A DNA stretch of 64,000 bases from Bacteroidales bacterium (lineage in GTDB: Bacteria > Bacteroidota > Bacteroidia > Bacteroidales > UBA1402). Positions 24,976-33,980 of the stretch are shown here, piece after piece. The stretch spans positions 267,648-331,647 of the forward strand of contig JAFUIP010000014.1 in NCBI GenBank assembly GCA_017468435.1, given 5' to 3'. Every line of letters starts with the position of its first letter. The stretch's first letter is position 1. The position numbers and the translations under genes are program-made. Under the pieces are notes generated by a model that did no database searches, was not told the DNA's origin, and was given only the letters and a program-made list of their open reading frames with translations.

Positions 24976-26319
24976 ATGAAAACGAAAGGGAAAATATTAG
25001 TTGTGGACGATAACAAAGGTATTCGTGCGGCGCTACAATTGCTGCTGCCGATGCACTTTGCTCAAGTGGAATTGCTTTCTACGCCTAACGATCTGCCCAG
25101 CAAATTGCCGGAATTTCGTCCGGATGTCGTGCTGCTGGATATGAATTTTCATACAGATATCAACACTGGTAACGAAGGTTTGTATTGGTTGGGCGAAATT
25201 AAAAAACGATGTCCCGAGGTGGAAGTGGTGCTTTTTACCGCGTATGCGGATGTGCATCTGGCGGTAGAAGGTATGAAACGCGGCGCCTTCGATTTTATCG
25301 TAAAACCTTGGGAAAACGACAAGTTGGTGGAAATTCTTGCTTCGGCTTGTTTGAAGGGTCGCAAGGAAAAGAAAGTTCAAGAAGAGTCTGATGCGGTATC
25401 GATGCTCTGGGGCAAAAGTCGAGCCATGAGCGCCATACATAAAACGGTGGAGAAGATTGCGTCTACCGATGCCAGTGTGTTGATTACCGGCGAAAACGGT
25501 ACAGGTAAAGATGTTTTGGCAGCCGAGATTCATCGCTGTTCGCATCGATCTATGAGACCGATGATTTGTGTGGATGCAGGTGCGATTCCCGAAAGCTTGT
25601 TCGAAAGTGAATTGTTCGGCCATGTGAAAGGTGCTTTTACCGATGCGCATAGCGATCATGCAGGAAAGTTTGAACAAGCCAACGGCGGTACACTTTTCCT
25701 CGATGAAATCGGGAATATTCCATTGCATTTGCAGGCAAAATTGTTGCGTGCTTTGCAAAATCGCAGCATCACTCGTTTGGGCGATACCAAAGCCATAGAG
25801 GTTGATATCCGCTTGATTTGCGCCACCAACAAGAATCTGGAAAAGATGGTGCGCGACGGATTGTTCCGAGAAGATTTATATTATCGTATCAATACGATTA
25901 CATTGGCTTTGCCTCCTTTGCGCGACAGAAACGACGAGATTGTTCCTTTGGCAGAGCTTTTCTTGAAAAAGTATGCGGCACGTTACCATCGTTCTGTGAA
26001 GTCGCTTTCGTCCGAAGCCGTAAGTCTGTTGTGTTCTCATCGTTGGAGTGGTAATATCCGTGAATTGCAGAATTGTATTGAAAAGGCAGTGATTCTTTCC
26101 GAAGGAGAACAACTTCAATCTGCCGATATCCAGTTGGTGCCCAGTCGTTTGTACGAAGATGTTTCCAAAATGAGCGGCGAGGAGAGTTTGGATGATGCCG
26201 AGGAACAAGCCATCCGTGCGGCCATGTTGCGTTTTGGCGGCAATTTGTCGATGGTGGCGAAATCGTTGGGCATCAGTCGTCCGACGCTTTATGCGAAGTT
26301 GAAAAAGTATCATATTTGA
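24976..26319 (+). CDS. Sigma54-dependent NtrC-family response regulator
   Basis: The 447 residues have three parts. The receiver domain (1-120) has acidic DD 11-12, phospho-acceptor D55, T88 and K110. The AAA+ domain has Walker A 'GENGTGKD' (172-179), Walker B 'TLFLDEIG' (239-246) and arginine-finger region 'LFREDLYYRINT'. The Fis-type helix-turn-helix is 'NLSMVAKSLGISRPTLYAKL' near the end. The sigma54-contact loop reads GAFTDA (219-224) instead of GAFTGA. It should use ATP to open sigma54 promoters; the only sigma54-like promoter I found in the window is the one before tolC. The kinase gene follows after 10 bases. Confidence 0.95.
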   Translation: MKTKGKILVVDDNKGIRAALQLLLPMHFAQVELLSTPNDLPSKLPEFRPDVVLLDMNFHTDINTGNEGLYWLGEIKKRCPEVEVVLFTAYADVHLAVEGMKRGAFDFIVKPWENDKLVEILASACLKGRKEKKVQEESDAVSMLWGKSRAMSAIHKTVEKIASTDASVLITGENGTGKDVLAAEIHRCSHRSMRPMICVDAGAIPESLFESELFGHVKGAFTDAHSDHAGKFEQANGGTLFLDEIGNIPLHLQAKLLRALQNRSITRLGDTKAIEVDIRLICATNKNLEKMVRDGLFREDLYYRINTITLALPPLRDRNDEIVPLAELFLKKYAARYHRSVKSLSSEAVSLLCSHRWSGNIRELQNCIEKAVILSEGEQLQSADIQLVPSRLYEDVSKMSGEESLDDAEEQAIRAAMLRFGGNLSMVAKSLGISRPTLYAKLKKYHI

Positions 26320-26329
26320 GTTTGCCTTT

Positions 26330-27538
26330 ATGTCTGTTGTGTACATCATACTTGCTTCGATTGCCGTCTTGTTGCTGATATGGTTGCTGGCCGATTGGCT
26401 TGCTTCGCGTCGTATGCGCAAGAAGTTGAATTATATGCTTGATGCCTTGGAAGACAAGGAGTTGAATTTCCGTTTTGACGAACAACGTCTCTCCGGCCGC
26501 AAGTTCAATCGTAGCCTGAATCGTCTGCGCAATATTTTCGACCAGGAACGTCACGAAATCATGGAGCAAGAGCAATATTATGCCATGATGCTCGATCGTG
26601 TCAATACCGGTATAGCTGTCATTGATGAAAGTGGTCGTGTAAGTTATTGTAACAAAACGGCTTTGGCTTTGTTGGGTATGGCTACGTTCGGACATCTTCG
26701 TCAGTTGCGCAATATGGGCGAGCCGCTCTACGAGGCTTTTTGTCAACTTTCTGAACAAAACGAAGTAAGGGTGAGCTATTATAATGAGAGTGAGAAAATT
26801 ACGCTTTCACTGAAGGCTTCTAAGACAACTATTGGCGGAAAAGAAATTCGTATCATCGCTTTTAACAATATCAGTAGCGAAATTGCCGAGAACGAACAAC
26901 AATCTTGGACAAAACTGATACGTGTGCTTACGCACGAGATTATGAATACGATAACTCCCATTGCTTCGCTCAGCGAAACCTTGCTGAAATTTGACGGCAT
27001 GGCAGATGAGGTGAAAAACGGTTTGGATACCATTTCGCAATCTTCGCGCGGGCTGATCAAATTTGTCAATTCTTATCGCGACCTGACGCGTGTGGCAGCC
27101 CCTGTCAAGAAGGTTTTTGTGTTGAAAGATATGGTGGAGAGGATTATTTCACTCACCAAAGAAGAGTTTGCCGAGGCTTATTGTCAATGTGATTATGTAG
27201 AAAAATCGGAAGAGGTTCTGCTGTATGCCGACGAGGGTCAAATTTCGCAAATATTTGTCAATCTGATGAAAAACGCTGTTCAAGCTGGTGCTTCTCTGGT
27301 TAAGATTACGGCAGAAATCGATTTGGCAGAAAATGTCGTCATCAATGTGTTCAACAACGGAAGGCCTATCAGCAAGGAAAGTCAGGACGAGATATTTGTG
27401 CCATTCTACACCACCAAACCCGAAGGCACCGGTATCGGGCTGAGCCTGTCGCGTCAGATAATGCGCCTGCACGACAGCAATTTGCGCTTGCTTCGTAGCG
27501 ATGAGAAAGGAACGGTCTTTCAGCTGATTTTCAAGTGA
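26330..27538 (+). CDS. Sensor histidine kinase with a single membrane helix and a PAS-like domain
   Basis: The 402 residues have one N-terminal helix (about 4-24), a short charged linker, a PAS-like region (about 83-185, 'DRVNTGIAVIDESGRVSYCN') and a kinase core. The H-box is 'LTHEIMNTITPI' (His 202), the N-box 'NLMKNAVQAG', G1 'VFNNGRPISKES' and G2 'GTGIGLSLSRQI'. No periplasmic sensing loop is present, so the signal is probably cytoplasmic or within the membrane. It is paired with the upstream sigma54 regulator. A perfect hairpin follows 30 bases after the stop. Confidence 0.93.
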   Translation: MSVVYIILASIAVLLLIWLLADWLASRRMRKKLNYMLDALEDKELNFRFDEQRLSGRKFNRSLNRLRNIFDQERHEIMEQEQYYAMMLDRVNTGIAVIDESGRVSYCNKTALALLGMATFGHLRQLRNMGEPLYEAFCQLSEQNEVRVSYYNESEKITLSLKASKTTIGGKEIRIIAFNNISSEIAENEQQSWTKLIRVLTHEIMNTITPIASLSETLLKFDGMADEVKNGLDTISQSSRGLIKFVNSYRDLTRVAAPVKKVFVLKDMVERIISLTKEEFAEAYCQCDYVEKSEEVLLYADEGQISQIFVNLMKNAVQAGASLVKITAEIDLAENVVINVFNNGRPISKESQDEIFVPFYTTKPEGTGIGLSLSRQIMRLHDSNLRLLRSDEKGTVFQLIFK

Positions 27539-27568
27539 TGCATAATCGTGTTTTCTGCGCATAAAAAA

Positions 27569-27602
27569 ATAACTTTGATGAAAATGTTTTCATCAAAGTT
27601 AT
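27569..27602. terminator. Strong terminator between kinase and asd, best oriented for asd
   Basis: A perfect 16-bp inverted repeat, ataactttgatgaaaa (27569-27584) with ttttcatcaaagttat (27587-27602), is preceded by seven A on the plus strand. On the minus strand the hairpin is therefore followed by a U-tract, fitting an intrinsic terminator for asd. On the plus strand the following cgtatttattt is weaker but could end kinase transcription. Confidence 0.8.
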
Positions 27603-27664
27603 CGTATTTATTTGTATTATAATCGCTTACAAAGGTTTTACCAAGCGTATTTGGCAATTATACC

Positions 27665-28669
27665 TTACTTGCCAACCTTTACCAGATATTCGGCAATCTG
27701 TACGGCGTTCAAGGCGGCGCCTTTCTTTATCTGGTCGCCAACGAGCCAGAATGTTAGGCCTTTAGGATTGCTCAAATCTTGGCGGATACGGCCTACGTAC
27801 ACCGGATCTTTGCCAGAAAGGAAAAGCGGCATAGGATATTCTTTCTTTTCGGGATTGTCTTGCAATACAAGGCCTTCTGCTTTTTTGAAAGCTTCACGGG
27901 CTTGGGCCACGCTGATGGCTTCTTCGGTTTCTACCCAAATGCTTTCGCTATGGGCACGCAACACGGGCACGCGCACGCAGGTGGCACTCACTTCGATGTC
28001 GGAATGCATGATCTTGCGCGTTTCGTTGTACATCTTCATTTCTTCCTTGGTGTAGCCGTTTTCGGTGAACACATCTACCTGAGGAATAAGGTTATAAGCC
28101 AATTGATAGGCGAATTTTTCCACGGTGGGTTCTTCTCCGCGCAGAATCTGTGCATATTGTTCGAGCAGTTCGGCCATGGCCGTAGCACCGGCACCGCTGG
28201 CAGCTTGGTAAGTCGATACATGCACTTTCTTGATATGGCTCAGGTTTTCAATGGCTTTCAGTGCCACAACCATCTGAATGGTGGTACAGTTGGGGTTGGC
28301 AATGATGCCGCGTGGACGATTCAAAGCATCTTCGGGATTCACTTCGGGCACCACCAAAGGCACATCATTATCCATGCGGAAGGCGCTTGAGTTGTCAATC
28401 ATGACGGCGCCATATTTGGTGATGGTTTCGGCAAATTCCTTAGAAGTGCCTGCGCCGGCCGAGGTGAAGGCTATATCGATATCTTTAAAATCGTCGTTGT
28501 GTTTCAGTTCTTTAACGGTGATGTCTTTTCCCTTGAAGTTATACACGCGACCTGCGCTACGGGCAGATCCGAACAACACTAATTCATCCATGGGGAAGTT
28601 TCTCTCTTCCAATACTTTCAGGAATTCCTGACCGACGGCACCACTCACGCCGACAATAGCAACTTTCAT
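27665..28669 (-). CDS. asd: Aspartate-semialdehyde dehydrogenase
   Basis: The 334-residue enzyme reduces beta-aspartyl phosphate to aspartate semialdehyde with NADPH, at the branch point to lysine/diaminopimelate, threonine and methionine. The N-terminal nucleotide-binding '[18 protein letters not shown]', catalytic Cys128 in '[12 protein letters not shown]', and '[18 protein letters not shown]' fit the family, and the length is typical. ATG 28669 lies after a 170-base gap. The best TAnnTTTG on the minus strand is at 28845-28852, which would give a long leader. Confidence 0.97.
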   Translation of the reverse strand: MKVAIVGVSGAVGQEFLKVLEERNFPMDELVLFGSARSAGRVYNFKGKDITVKELKHNDDFKDIDIAFTSAGAGTSKEFAETITKYGAVMIDNSSAFRMDNDVPLVVPEVNPEDALNRPRGIIANPNCTTIQMVVALKAIENLSHIKKVHVSTYQAASGAGATAMAELLEQYAQILRGEEPTVEKFAYQLAYNLIPQVDVFTENGYTKEEMKMYNETRKIMHSDIEVSATCVRVPVLRAHSESIWVETEEAISVAQAREAFKKAEGLVLQDNPEKKEYPMPLFLSGKDPVYVGRIRQDLSNPKGLTFWLVGDQIKKGAALNAVQIAEYLVKVGK

Positions 28670-28844
28670 TTTAAAATAAAGTTAAAAAATTATTTGTAAA
28701 AACGTATTTTCAGATTGTATATTTGCTGCAGTCAATTTCAGAGAACCTTCATTTGTTTTCCGATGAAACGAAGTCTTTGACTTGGAATGTTCTTTGGTTT
28801 GTCCCTTTGAGGCTGCAGTGATATGTTTTTCTGAAAATTGGCGG

Positions 28845-28852
28845 CAAAATTA
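28845..28852 (-). promoter_or_regulatory. Possible distant -7 box for asd
   Basis: The minus strand reads TAATTTTG. If used, the asd leader would be about 170 bases. I see no recognised riboswitch in the gap 28670-28844, which has a repeated 'ctgcag' and T-rich stretches but no strong hairpin. Low certainty because closer, less exact boxes may serve. Confidence 0.3.
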
Positions 28853-28873
28853 GTGTTTTTAAACCAATATACC

Positions 28874-29827
28874 ATGAAACAAAAAAGTATTTCTACGGCA
28901 ATATGCTGTTTTTTAGTCTGTTGCGCTTGTTCGAGGCAGGTTTCAGACGAGGCTTTCGCGCAAGAATCGATTTCGCAAGATTGTCCTAAAATTTTAAGTA
29001 TCAACGAATTGCTTTTCGATCCCTTGGGCGATGGCGTGGATTATGTGGAGTTGGTGAATGTTTCTTCCGATTCTCTCAATCTGCTTCATTATTGTTTGGG
29101 CAACCGCAACTCGAAAGCAGAAATTGCCAATGTGAAAAGCCTTCCTTCCGTCTTTGTGCCTCCCGGTGGCTATGTCTTGATTTGTAGCGATACGGTTTGG
29201 GTGTCAGCGAATTATCATCTTCCGGACACGGCACGGGTGGCCATTGTCAAAGCCTTGCCTTCGTATGCGAATGCCGGCGGATCGGTAGTCTTGCTCAACA
29301 CGAATGGTGACTTGGTAGATGAATTTGCGTATCATCCTGATTATCATCATCCTCTGGTGTCTGATGCGGAGTCTTTGTCTTTGGAAAAATTGCATCCTGC
29401 ACTTTCTTCTTACGATGCCATGTCCTGGACCTCGGCTGCGGTGGACGCTGGCGGAGGAACGCCCGGTTTCAGGAATTCTCAGTTCCGGCCGAATGCCGTC
29501 GCGAGCGGGCCCGACGGAAAGGAGGGCTTTTCACTTTTGCAAGAGCAGTGCCGGCCGGCTGCCTTGTCGGCCGATGCTCAGGTGCTGATGCGTTATCGTT
29601 TTGCTGAGCCGCGCGTGGCTGACATTCGGGTGTACGATTTGGATGGTGTACTTTGTAAAAGCTTGGCAAATAATATTTTGCTGGGTTCGGAAGGCCTTTT
29701 TGCCTGGCATGGAACGGATGATGCAGGAGAAGTTGTCTTTCCTGGAATGTATATCGTTAGTATTCAGGCATTTTCTCTGCATGGGGATGTTTATTCCAAG
29801 TCTTTTGCTGTAGGTGTCTTGCCATAA
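28874..29827 (+). CDS. Lamin-tail-domain lipoprotein with FlgD-like C-terminal Ig domain
   Basis: The protein has 317 residues from ATG 28874. It has a short lipoprotein-type signal (MKQKSISTAICCFLVCCAC) with several candidate cysteines. A lamin-tail (LTD) beta-sandwich spans about 35-170 ('ILSINELLFDPLGDGVDYVE', 'NLLHYCLGNR', 'FVPPGGYVLIC', 'GSVVLLNTNGDLVDEFAY'). A C-terminal FlgD-like Ig domain follows ('ADIRVYDLDGVLCKSLA', 'AWHGTDDAGEVVFPGMYIVS'). Such proteins are seen in Bacteroidetes envelopes; the partner or ligand is unknown. The frame extends to 28838, but the signal sequence favours 28874. Confidence 0.78.
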   Translation: MKQKSISTAICCFLVCCACSRQVSDEAFAQESISQDCPKILSINELLFDPLGDGVDYVELVNVSSDSLNLLHYCLGNRNSKAEIANVKSLPSVFVPPGGYVLICSDTVWVSANYHLPDTARVAIVKALPSYANAGGSVVLLNTNGDLVDEFAYHPDYHHPLVSDAESLSLEKLHPALSSYDAMSWTSAAVDAGGGTPGFRNSQFRPNAVASGPDGKEGFSLLQEQCRPAALSADAQVLMRYRFAEPRVADIRVYDLDGVLCKSLANNILLGSEGLFAWHGTDDAGEVVFPGMYIVSIQAFSLHGDVYSKSFAVGVLP

Positions 29828-29850
29828 TGGGAAAAGCCGAAAAAAATAGC

Positions 29851-29858
29851 TACCTTTG
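29851..29858 (+). promoter_or_regulatory. -7 promoter box of the antiporter operon
   Basis: TACCTTTG, an exact TAnnTTTG match, 16-23 bases before the ATG at 29874. It overlaps an in-frame TTG at 29856, so the longer start is unlikely. It would drive the antiporter, tcdA and lolD, whose genes overlap. Confidence 0.65.
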
Positions 29859-29873
29859 CGGTCTATTTATCAA

Positions 29874-31997
29874 ATGATGAGTTCGTTATTCAGTGGCATA
29901 TTTCCCGTGGAAAATCCCATCGCTGTCTTTCTGATAGTGTTGTTGATTATTTTGATGGCGCCTATCGTCTTCAAAAGATTGGGCATTCCGCATATCGTGG
30001 GAATGATTTTGGCCGGTATGATTGTGGGACCTTATGCGTTGAATATCTTGCCTTTCGACAGAAGTATCGACGTTTTCGGAAAGGTGGGCTTGTACTACAT
30101 CATGTTTTTGGCGGGCATGGAAATCGACATCAGTGACCTGAAGAAGAACCTGAAAAAGAGCATATTGTTCGGATTGGCCACTTTTGCGATTCCATCGGTT
30201 TTCGCCTTGCTCGCGGGTAAGTTTTTGCTCGGTTTTTCCCTCATGGCCTGTTTGCTCCTGGCGGCGATGTTTGCTTCGCACACGCTGGTGTCTTTCCCCA
30301 TTATCAGCCGATACGGTTTGTCCAATCGTTCGGCGGTGAACATTGCGGTGGGCGGAACGGTGATTGCCGTGACTTTTTCGATGATCATCCTGGCAGCCGT
30401 AGATAGTGCCTTCCACGAAACGGGCGGAAATACATGGTTGCCGATGCTGGTGAAAATGACTGTGTCTCTGCTTGTTATATTCTTTGCCATTCCGAAATGC
30501 AGCCAATGGTTCTTGAACAAATACGAAGATGGCATTTTGCGTTTTGTATATGTGCTGGCCATGGCCTTCCTCGGTGCGCTGCTTACGGAAATATCAGGTT
30601 TTCAGGGAGTTTTGGGTGCATTCTTTGTGGGCCTCGCACTGAATACGCAGGTGCCGAAGCTTTCGAGTCTGATGAACCGTGTGGAGTTTGTGGGCAACGC
30701 CATTTTCTTCCCCTACTTCTTGATTAGCATAGGTATGATGATTAACCTCCGAGCCTTTACGCAAGGTTGGGAAGGTTGGTATGTGGCCATTGTGATGTCG
30801 GGAAGTGTTTTGCTCGGAAAGTGGCTGGCTGCCAAGTGTTTCCAATGGGGCAACAAGATGAGTCATGCGCAAGGAAATTTGCTTTTCGGTTTGACCAGCG
30901 GTCGTGCGGCCGTTACCCTGGCGGTGGTGATGATCGGTTACAATATCATTGTCGGCTACAACGAAGACGGCACGCCCATACGTTTGCTGAACGAATTTGT
31001 GTTCAACGGCAGCGTGGTGATGATTTTGATTTCTTGTTTGGTAAGTTCTGTGGTGACGGAAAAATCGGCCAAGCAACTATTGTTGGAACGAAACGAAACG
31101 GCTCAACCCGACGAAAAATCGCATGCCATTTTGGTGCCGGTGGCCAATCCGCGTGTCATCGATCAGTTGTTGCAACTGGCTGTGTCTCTGAAGAATCCGA
31201 AAGACAAGCTCTACACCTTGAGCGTGGTGGACGAAAATGCCGGCATGGACCGCAAACAGTGCAGCAACCTTTTGAACATGGCGGCGCATTATGCGGCATC
31301 TATCGATGCAGATTTCCATCAGGTGATGCGTTTCGACTCGGACGTGGCTACCGGAATTGTGCACGCGGTGAGGGAGTACCAAGTGTCGGATGTCATTGTG
31401 GGCATGCAACATCATTCGCATCTGAAAGACAATCCATTTGGTGTGAAACTGAGCAACTTGCTGAAGCACTCGCATTATAATATCTTCATTACGCGATTTG
31501 TCGGTTCCATCGACAGAATGAAACGCTTGGTGGTGATGATGCCGGAGAAGGCGGAATATGAACACGGCTTTTTCCTTTTTATGCAACGTTGCCACACTTT
31601 GTGCCGACAGATGCAGTGCAATGCCGTTATTTATGCGCATCCGGACACTTTGCAACACGTGCGTCAGCTGATGCATCGCTTCGATATCAAAATCACCATC
31701 GAACTGAACGAGTTGCACAATTGGCAGAACGTGCCCATGCTCATTGATTCGCTTTCGCCACAAGACATGATTACTTTCGTGCTTTCGCGCAAGAACACAG
31801 TGTCGTATGCGCCCGTTCTCGACGAGATTCCTTTGATGATAGAAAGTCATTTCCCCGACAGAATGGTAAGCTTCTTTTATCCGGAACAGACTGTGTTCGT
31901 GGAAAATATCACAACATATTCGGGTCCTTTGCAGGTGCAGACTTCTACTTCGCCTAAGGAGGAGGTTTCTTTGTTAAAACAATTGTCAAATGAGTAA
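29874..31997 (+). CDS. CPA2-family cation:proton antiporter with C-terminal UspA-like domain
   Basis: The protein has 707 residues from ATG 29874. The first 400 form about 12 membrane helices of the Na+/H+ exchanger fold ('VLLIILMAPIVFKRLGIPHI', 'VGPYALNILPFDRSIDVFGK', 'FLAGMEIDISDLKK'). The remaining 300 residues are cytosolic and include a universal-stress-like segment ('AILVPVANPRVIDQLLQLAV', 'VSDVIVGMQHHSHLKDNPFG'). It should exchange K+ or Na+ for protons in the inner membrane, with the soluble domain perhaps gating. It is the first gene of an overlapping unit: tcdA starts 8 bases before this stop. Confidence 0.9.
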   Translation: MMSSLFSGIFPVENPIAVFLIVLLIILMAPIVFKRLGIPHIVGMILAGMIVGPYALNILPFDRSIDVFGKVGLYYIMFLAGMEIDISDLKKNLKKSILFGLATFAIPSVFALLAGKFLLGFSLMACLLLAAMFASHTLVSFPIISRYGLSNRSAVNIAVGGTVIAVTFSMIILAAVDSAFHETGGNTWLPMLVKMTVSLLVIFFAIPKCSQWFLNKYEDGILRFVYVLAMAFLGALLTEISGFQGVLGAFFVGLALNTQVPKLSSLMNRVEFVGNAIFFPYFLISIGMMINLRAFTQGWEGWYVAIVMSGSVLLGKWLAAKCFQWGNKMSHAQGNLLFGLTSGRAAVTLAVVMIGYNIIVGYNEDGTPIRLLNEFVFNGSVVMILISCLVSSVVTEKSAKQLLLERNETAQPDEKSHAILVPVANPRVIDQLLQLAVSLKNPKDKLYTLSVVDENAGMDRKQCSNLLNMAAHYAASIDADFHQVMRFDSDVATGIVHAVREYQVSDVIVGMQHHSHLKDNPFGVKLSNLLKHSHYNIFITRFVGSIDRMKRLVVMMPEKAEYEHGFFLFMQRCHTLCRQMQCNAVIYAHPDTLQHVRQLMHRFDIKITIELNELHNWQNVPMLIDSLSPQDMITFVLSRKNTVSYAPVLDEIPLMIESHFPDRMVSFFYPEQTVFVENITTYSGPLQVQTSTSPKEEVSLLKQLSNE

Positions 31998-32697
31998 GTG
32001 GACAGAGAAAACGGAATATTTGGTGGGAAGCCAAGGTCTTGAGGCTTACGCTGCTGCGCATGTTTTGGTGGTGGGTGTCGGAGGCGTCGGGGCTTTTGCG
32101 GCAGAGTTTTTGGCCCGTGCCGGCATTGGCTCGCTCAGTCTGGTGGATGGAGATGTGGTGTCGGCGAGCAATCGCAATCGTCAGTTGTTGGCGCTGTGTT
32201 CCACCGAGGCGCAGCCGAAGGTGGAAGTTTTGGCCGCCCGTTTGCTCGACATCAATCCCGACTTGAAGGTGACTGCGCATCAATTGTGGCTCGATACCGA
32301 GAACGTTGCTCCCTTGCTGGAGTCGGAAGCCTTTGATTTCGTGGTAGATGCTATCGACGATGTGCCGGCTAAGGTGGCTTTGTTGAAAACTTGTTTACAA
32401 AAAGGCATAAAGGTGGTTTCGGCCATGGGCGCTGCGGGCAAATACGATCCGCAGCAAATTCAGCAAGCTGATATTTCGAAGTCATTCCATTGCGGATTGG
32501 CTAAGGCTGTGCGAAAGCGTTTGGCGCACGAAGGCATTAAATCAGGCATTCCGGTGGTATTTTCGCCCGAGCCTACCGATTTGTCACATCATCCGGGCAA
32601 CAACGGAGAACGTGTTGTTCCGGGCACTATCTCATATATGCCGGCCTCCTTTGCTTGTCATTTGGCGGCTTATGTTTTGAAAGAATTATCGTTATGA
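31990..32697 (+). CDS. tcdA: tRNA threonylcarbamoyladenosine dehydratase (TcdA, ThiF/E1-like)
   Basis: The 235-residue protein has the E1-like ATP-binding '[20 protein letters not shown]' and '[16 protein letters not shown]'. The central '[20 protein letters not shown]' and the extended end '[20 protein letters not shown]' are typical of TcdA rather than MoeB or ThiF, which carry more zinc-binding cysteines. TcdA uses ATP to cyclise t6A37 in tRNA to ct6A. It overlaps the antiporter by 8 bases and lolD by 4 (ATGA), so it is translationally linked to both. Confidence 0.92.
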   Translation: MSKWTEKTEYLVGSQGLEAYAAAHVLVVGVGGVGAFAAEFLARAGIGSLSLVDGDVVSASNRNRQLLALCSTEAQPKVEVLAARLLDINPDLKVTAHQLWLDTENVAPLLESEAFDFVVDAIDDVPAKVALLKTCLQKGIKVVSAMGAAGKYDPQQIQQADISKSFHCGLAKAVRKRLAHEGIKSGIPVVFSPEPTDLSHHPGNNGERVVPGTISYMPASFACHLAAYVLKELSL

Positions 32698-33344
32698 TAC
32701 AAGGAATTGGAATTCACAAAAGTTTCGGATCACTTCAGGTGCTCAAAGGCATAGATGTTCATGTGAACGCAGGCGAAGTGGTATCGGTGGTTGGCCCAAG
32801 CGGCGCCGGAAAAACCACCCTCTTGCAAATTCTCGGCACGCTCGATCGTCCCGACTCCGGCCGCATTCTTATTGATGGTCAGGATGTTTCTGCCATGAAC
32901 GACAATGAGCAGGCTGCTTTCCGCAATCGTCATATCGGATTTGTTTTTCAGTTTCATCAGCTTTTGCCCGAGTTTACGGCTTTGGAAAATGTAAGCATTC
33001 CTGCCTTGATTGCCGGAAAGTCTAAGCGACAAGCCGAGAAGGAAGCTGCCGAAATTTTGGAAAATCTAGGTTTGGCCCAACGTCAACATCATAAGCCATC
33101 CGAAATGTCGGGTGGTGAAAATCAGCGTGTTGCAGTAGCGCGCGCCTTGGTCAATCGCCCCAGTGTTATTTTTGCCGACGAACCTTCCGGCAGTCTCGAT
33201 TCAAAAAACAAGGAAGAATTGCATCAGCTCTTTTTCGATTTGCGTGAGCGTTTTCAGCAGACCTTCGTCATTGTTACCCACGATAAGGAATTGGCTGCGC
33301 TCACCGACCGCGTCATTGAAATGAAAGATGGTCTGATCCTCTGA
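32694..33344 (+). CDS. lolD: ABC transporter ATP-binding protein LolD
   Basis: The 216 residues from ATG 32694 have Walker A 'GPSGAGKTT' (34-42), signature '[16 protein letters not shown]' and Walker B '[19 protein letters not shown]', close to LolD. LolD powers LolC/E extraction of lipoproteins from the inner membrane. The likely partner permease is the LolE-like half of the fused gene at 35797-39207, about 2.5 kb away. The longer frame from 32655 runs inside tcdA and is rejected in favour of the ATGA overlap. Its 3' end overlaps queH by 32 bases, tail to tail. Confidence 0.9.
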   Translation: MIQGIGIHKSFGSLQVLKGIDVHVNAGEVVSVVGPSGAGKTTLLQILGTLDRPDSGRILIDGQDVSAMNDNEQAAFRNRHIGFVFQFHQLLPEFTALENVSIPALIAGKSKRQAEKEAAEILENLGLAQRQHHKPSEMSGGENQRVAVARALVNRPSVIFADEPSGSLDSKNKEELHQLFFDLRERFQQTFVIVTHDKELAALTDRVIEMKDGLIL

Positions 33345-33897
33345 AACTGAATTCGCAGCCGCAGTATTGTTGGTTGTAGAATCCGTTGATGGCCAGCAAT
33401 TGGTTGCGTCTTTCCTGTAAGCCTCCTTTGCGCCAGTTTTTATCCCAATAGCTTGTGCCTTCGGTTTGATCGGCCGCCCATTTTCCGGCTTCGTCAATTT
33501 GTGGTAGCGATTTCCATCGTGAGGAAGCCAAGGTGGTGGTGAAGAGCTCAATACCTCTGCTTTGTGCGAATTTGGCCGTGGCTAGCAAGCGCAGCTTGAA
33601 GCAAAGCAGACAACGAGAACCTCGCTCAGGTTCGTTTTCCAATCCTTTTACACAGCCAAGCCAGTCTTTGTGAGCCTTGAGCCAATCTTCGTGGCAATCG
33701 TCAGCTTCAACTATTTCCAAGCCCAATTTTTGCGCGTAGCGCGTGCATTCATCGCGGCGAATCAGATATTCTTTCTCCGGATAGATATTCGGGTTGCAAT
33801 AGAAAATAATCGGCTGAAAATCATTCTGAAGCATCCACTCGATGATGGCCGAACTGCATGGTGCGCAGCAGCAATGTAAAACAACAGGCGTAGGCAT
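33313..33897 (-). CDS. queH: Epoxyqueuosine reductase QueH (DUF208)
   Basis: The 194-residue protein has the QueH cysteine pattern: '[18 protein letters not shown]' (CCC plus C14 near the N-terminus) and '[12 protein letters not shown]' further on, with '[16 protein letters not shown]' between. QueH reduces epoxyqueuosine to queuosine in tRNA, replacing the cobalamin enzyme QueG. The last 10 codons lie antisense inside lolD. The tail after '[13 protein letters not shown]' is slightly longer than usual, probably because no stop was available before the overlap. Confidence 0.93.
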   Translation of the reverse strand: MPTPVVLHCCCAPCSSAIIEWMLQNDFQPIIFYCNPNIYPEKEYLIRRDECTRYAQKLGLEIVEADDCHEDWLKAHKDWLGCVKGLENEPERGSRCLLCFKLRLLATAKFAQSRGIELFTTTLASSRWKSLPQIDEAGKWAADQTEGTSYWDKNWRKGGLQERRNQLLAINGFYNQQYCGCEFSFRGSDHLSFQ

Positions 33898-33928
33898 TTA
33901 TATAAGGTATGTGGATAAGACAAAAAGA

Positions 33929-33959
33929 AACCGCCCAGGTCAGACGACAATGGGCGGTT
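33929..33959 (-). terminator. Intrinsic terminator of the TPR lipoprotein gene
   Basis: Inverted repeat aaccgccca (33929-33937) with tgggcggtt (33951-33959) around a 13-base loop. On the minus strand it is followed by ctttttgtctt, giving a U-tract. It lies 22 bases after the stop of the TPR lipoprotein gene. Confidence 0.75.
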
Positions 33960-33980
33960 CTTATGTATAGATGTATCAGA

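Noticed and set aside
28670..28844. Long asd leader considered as a lysine or other riboswitch
   Set aside because: I could not find the paired elements of a lysine riboswitch; the region has no strong hairpin and the distal promoter is itself uncertain.
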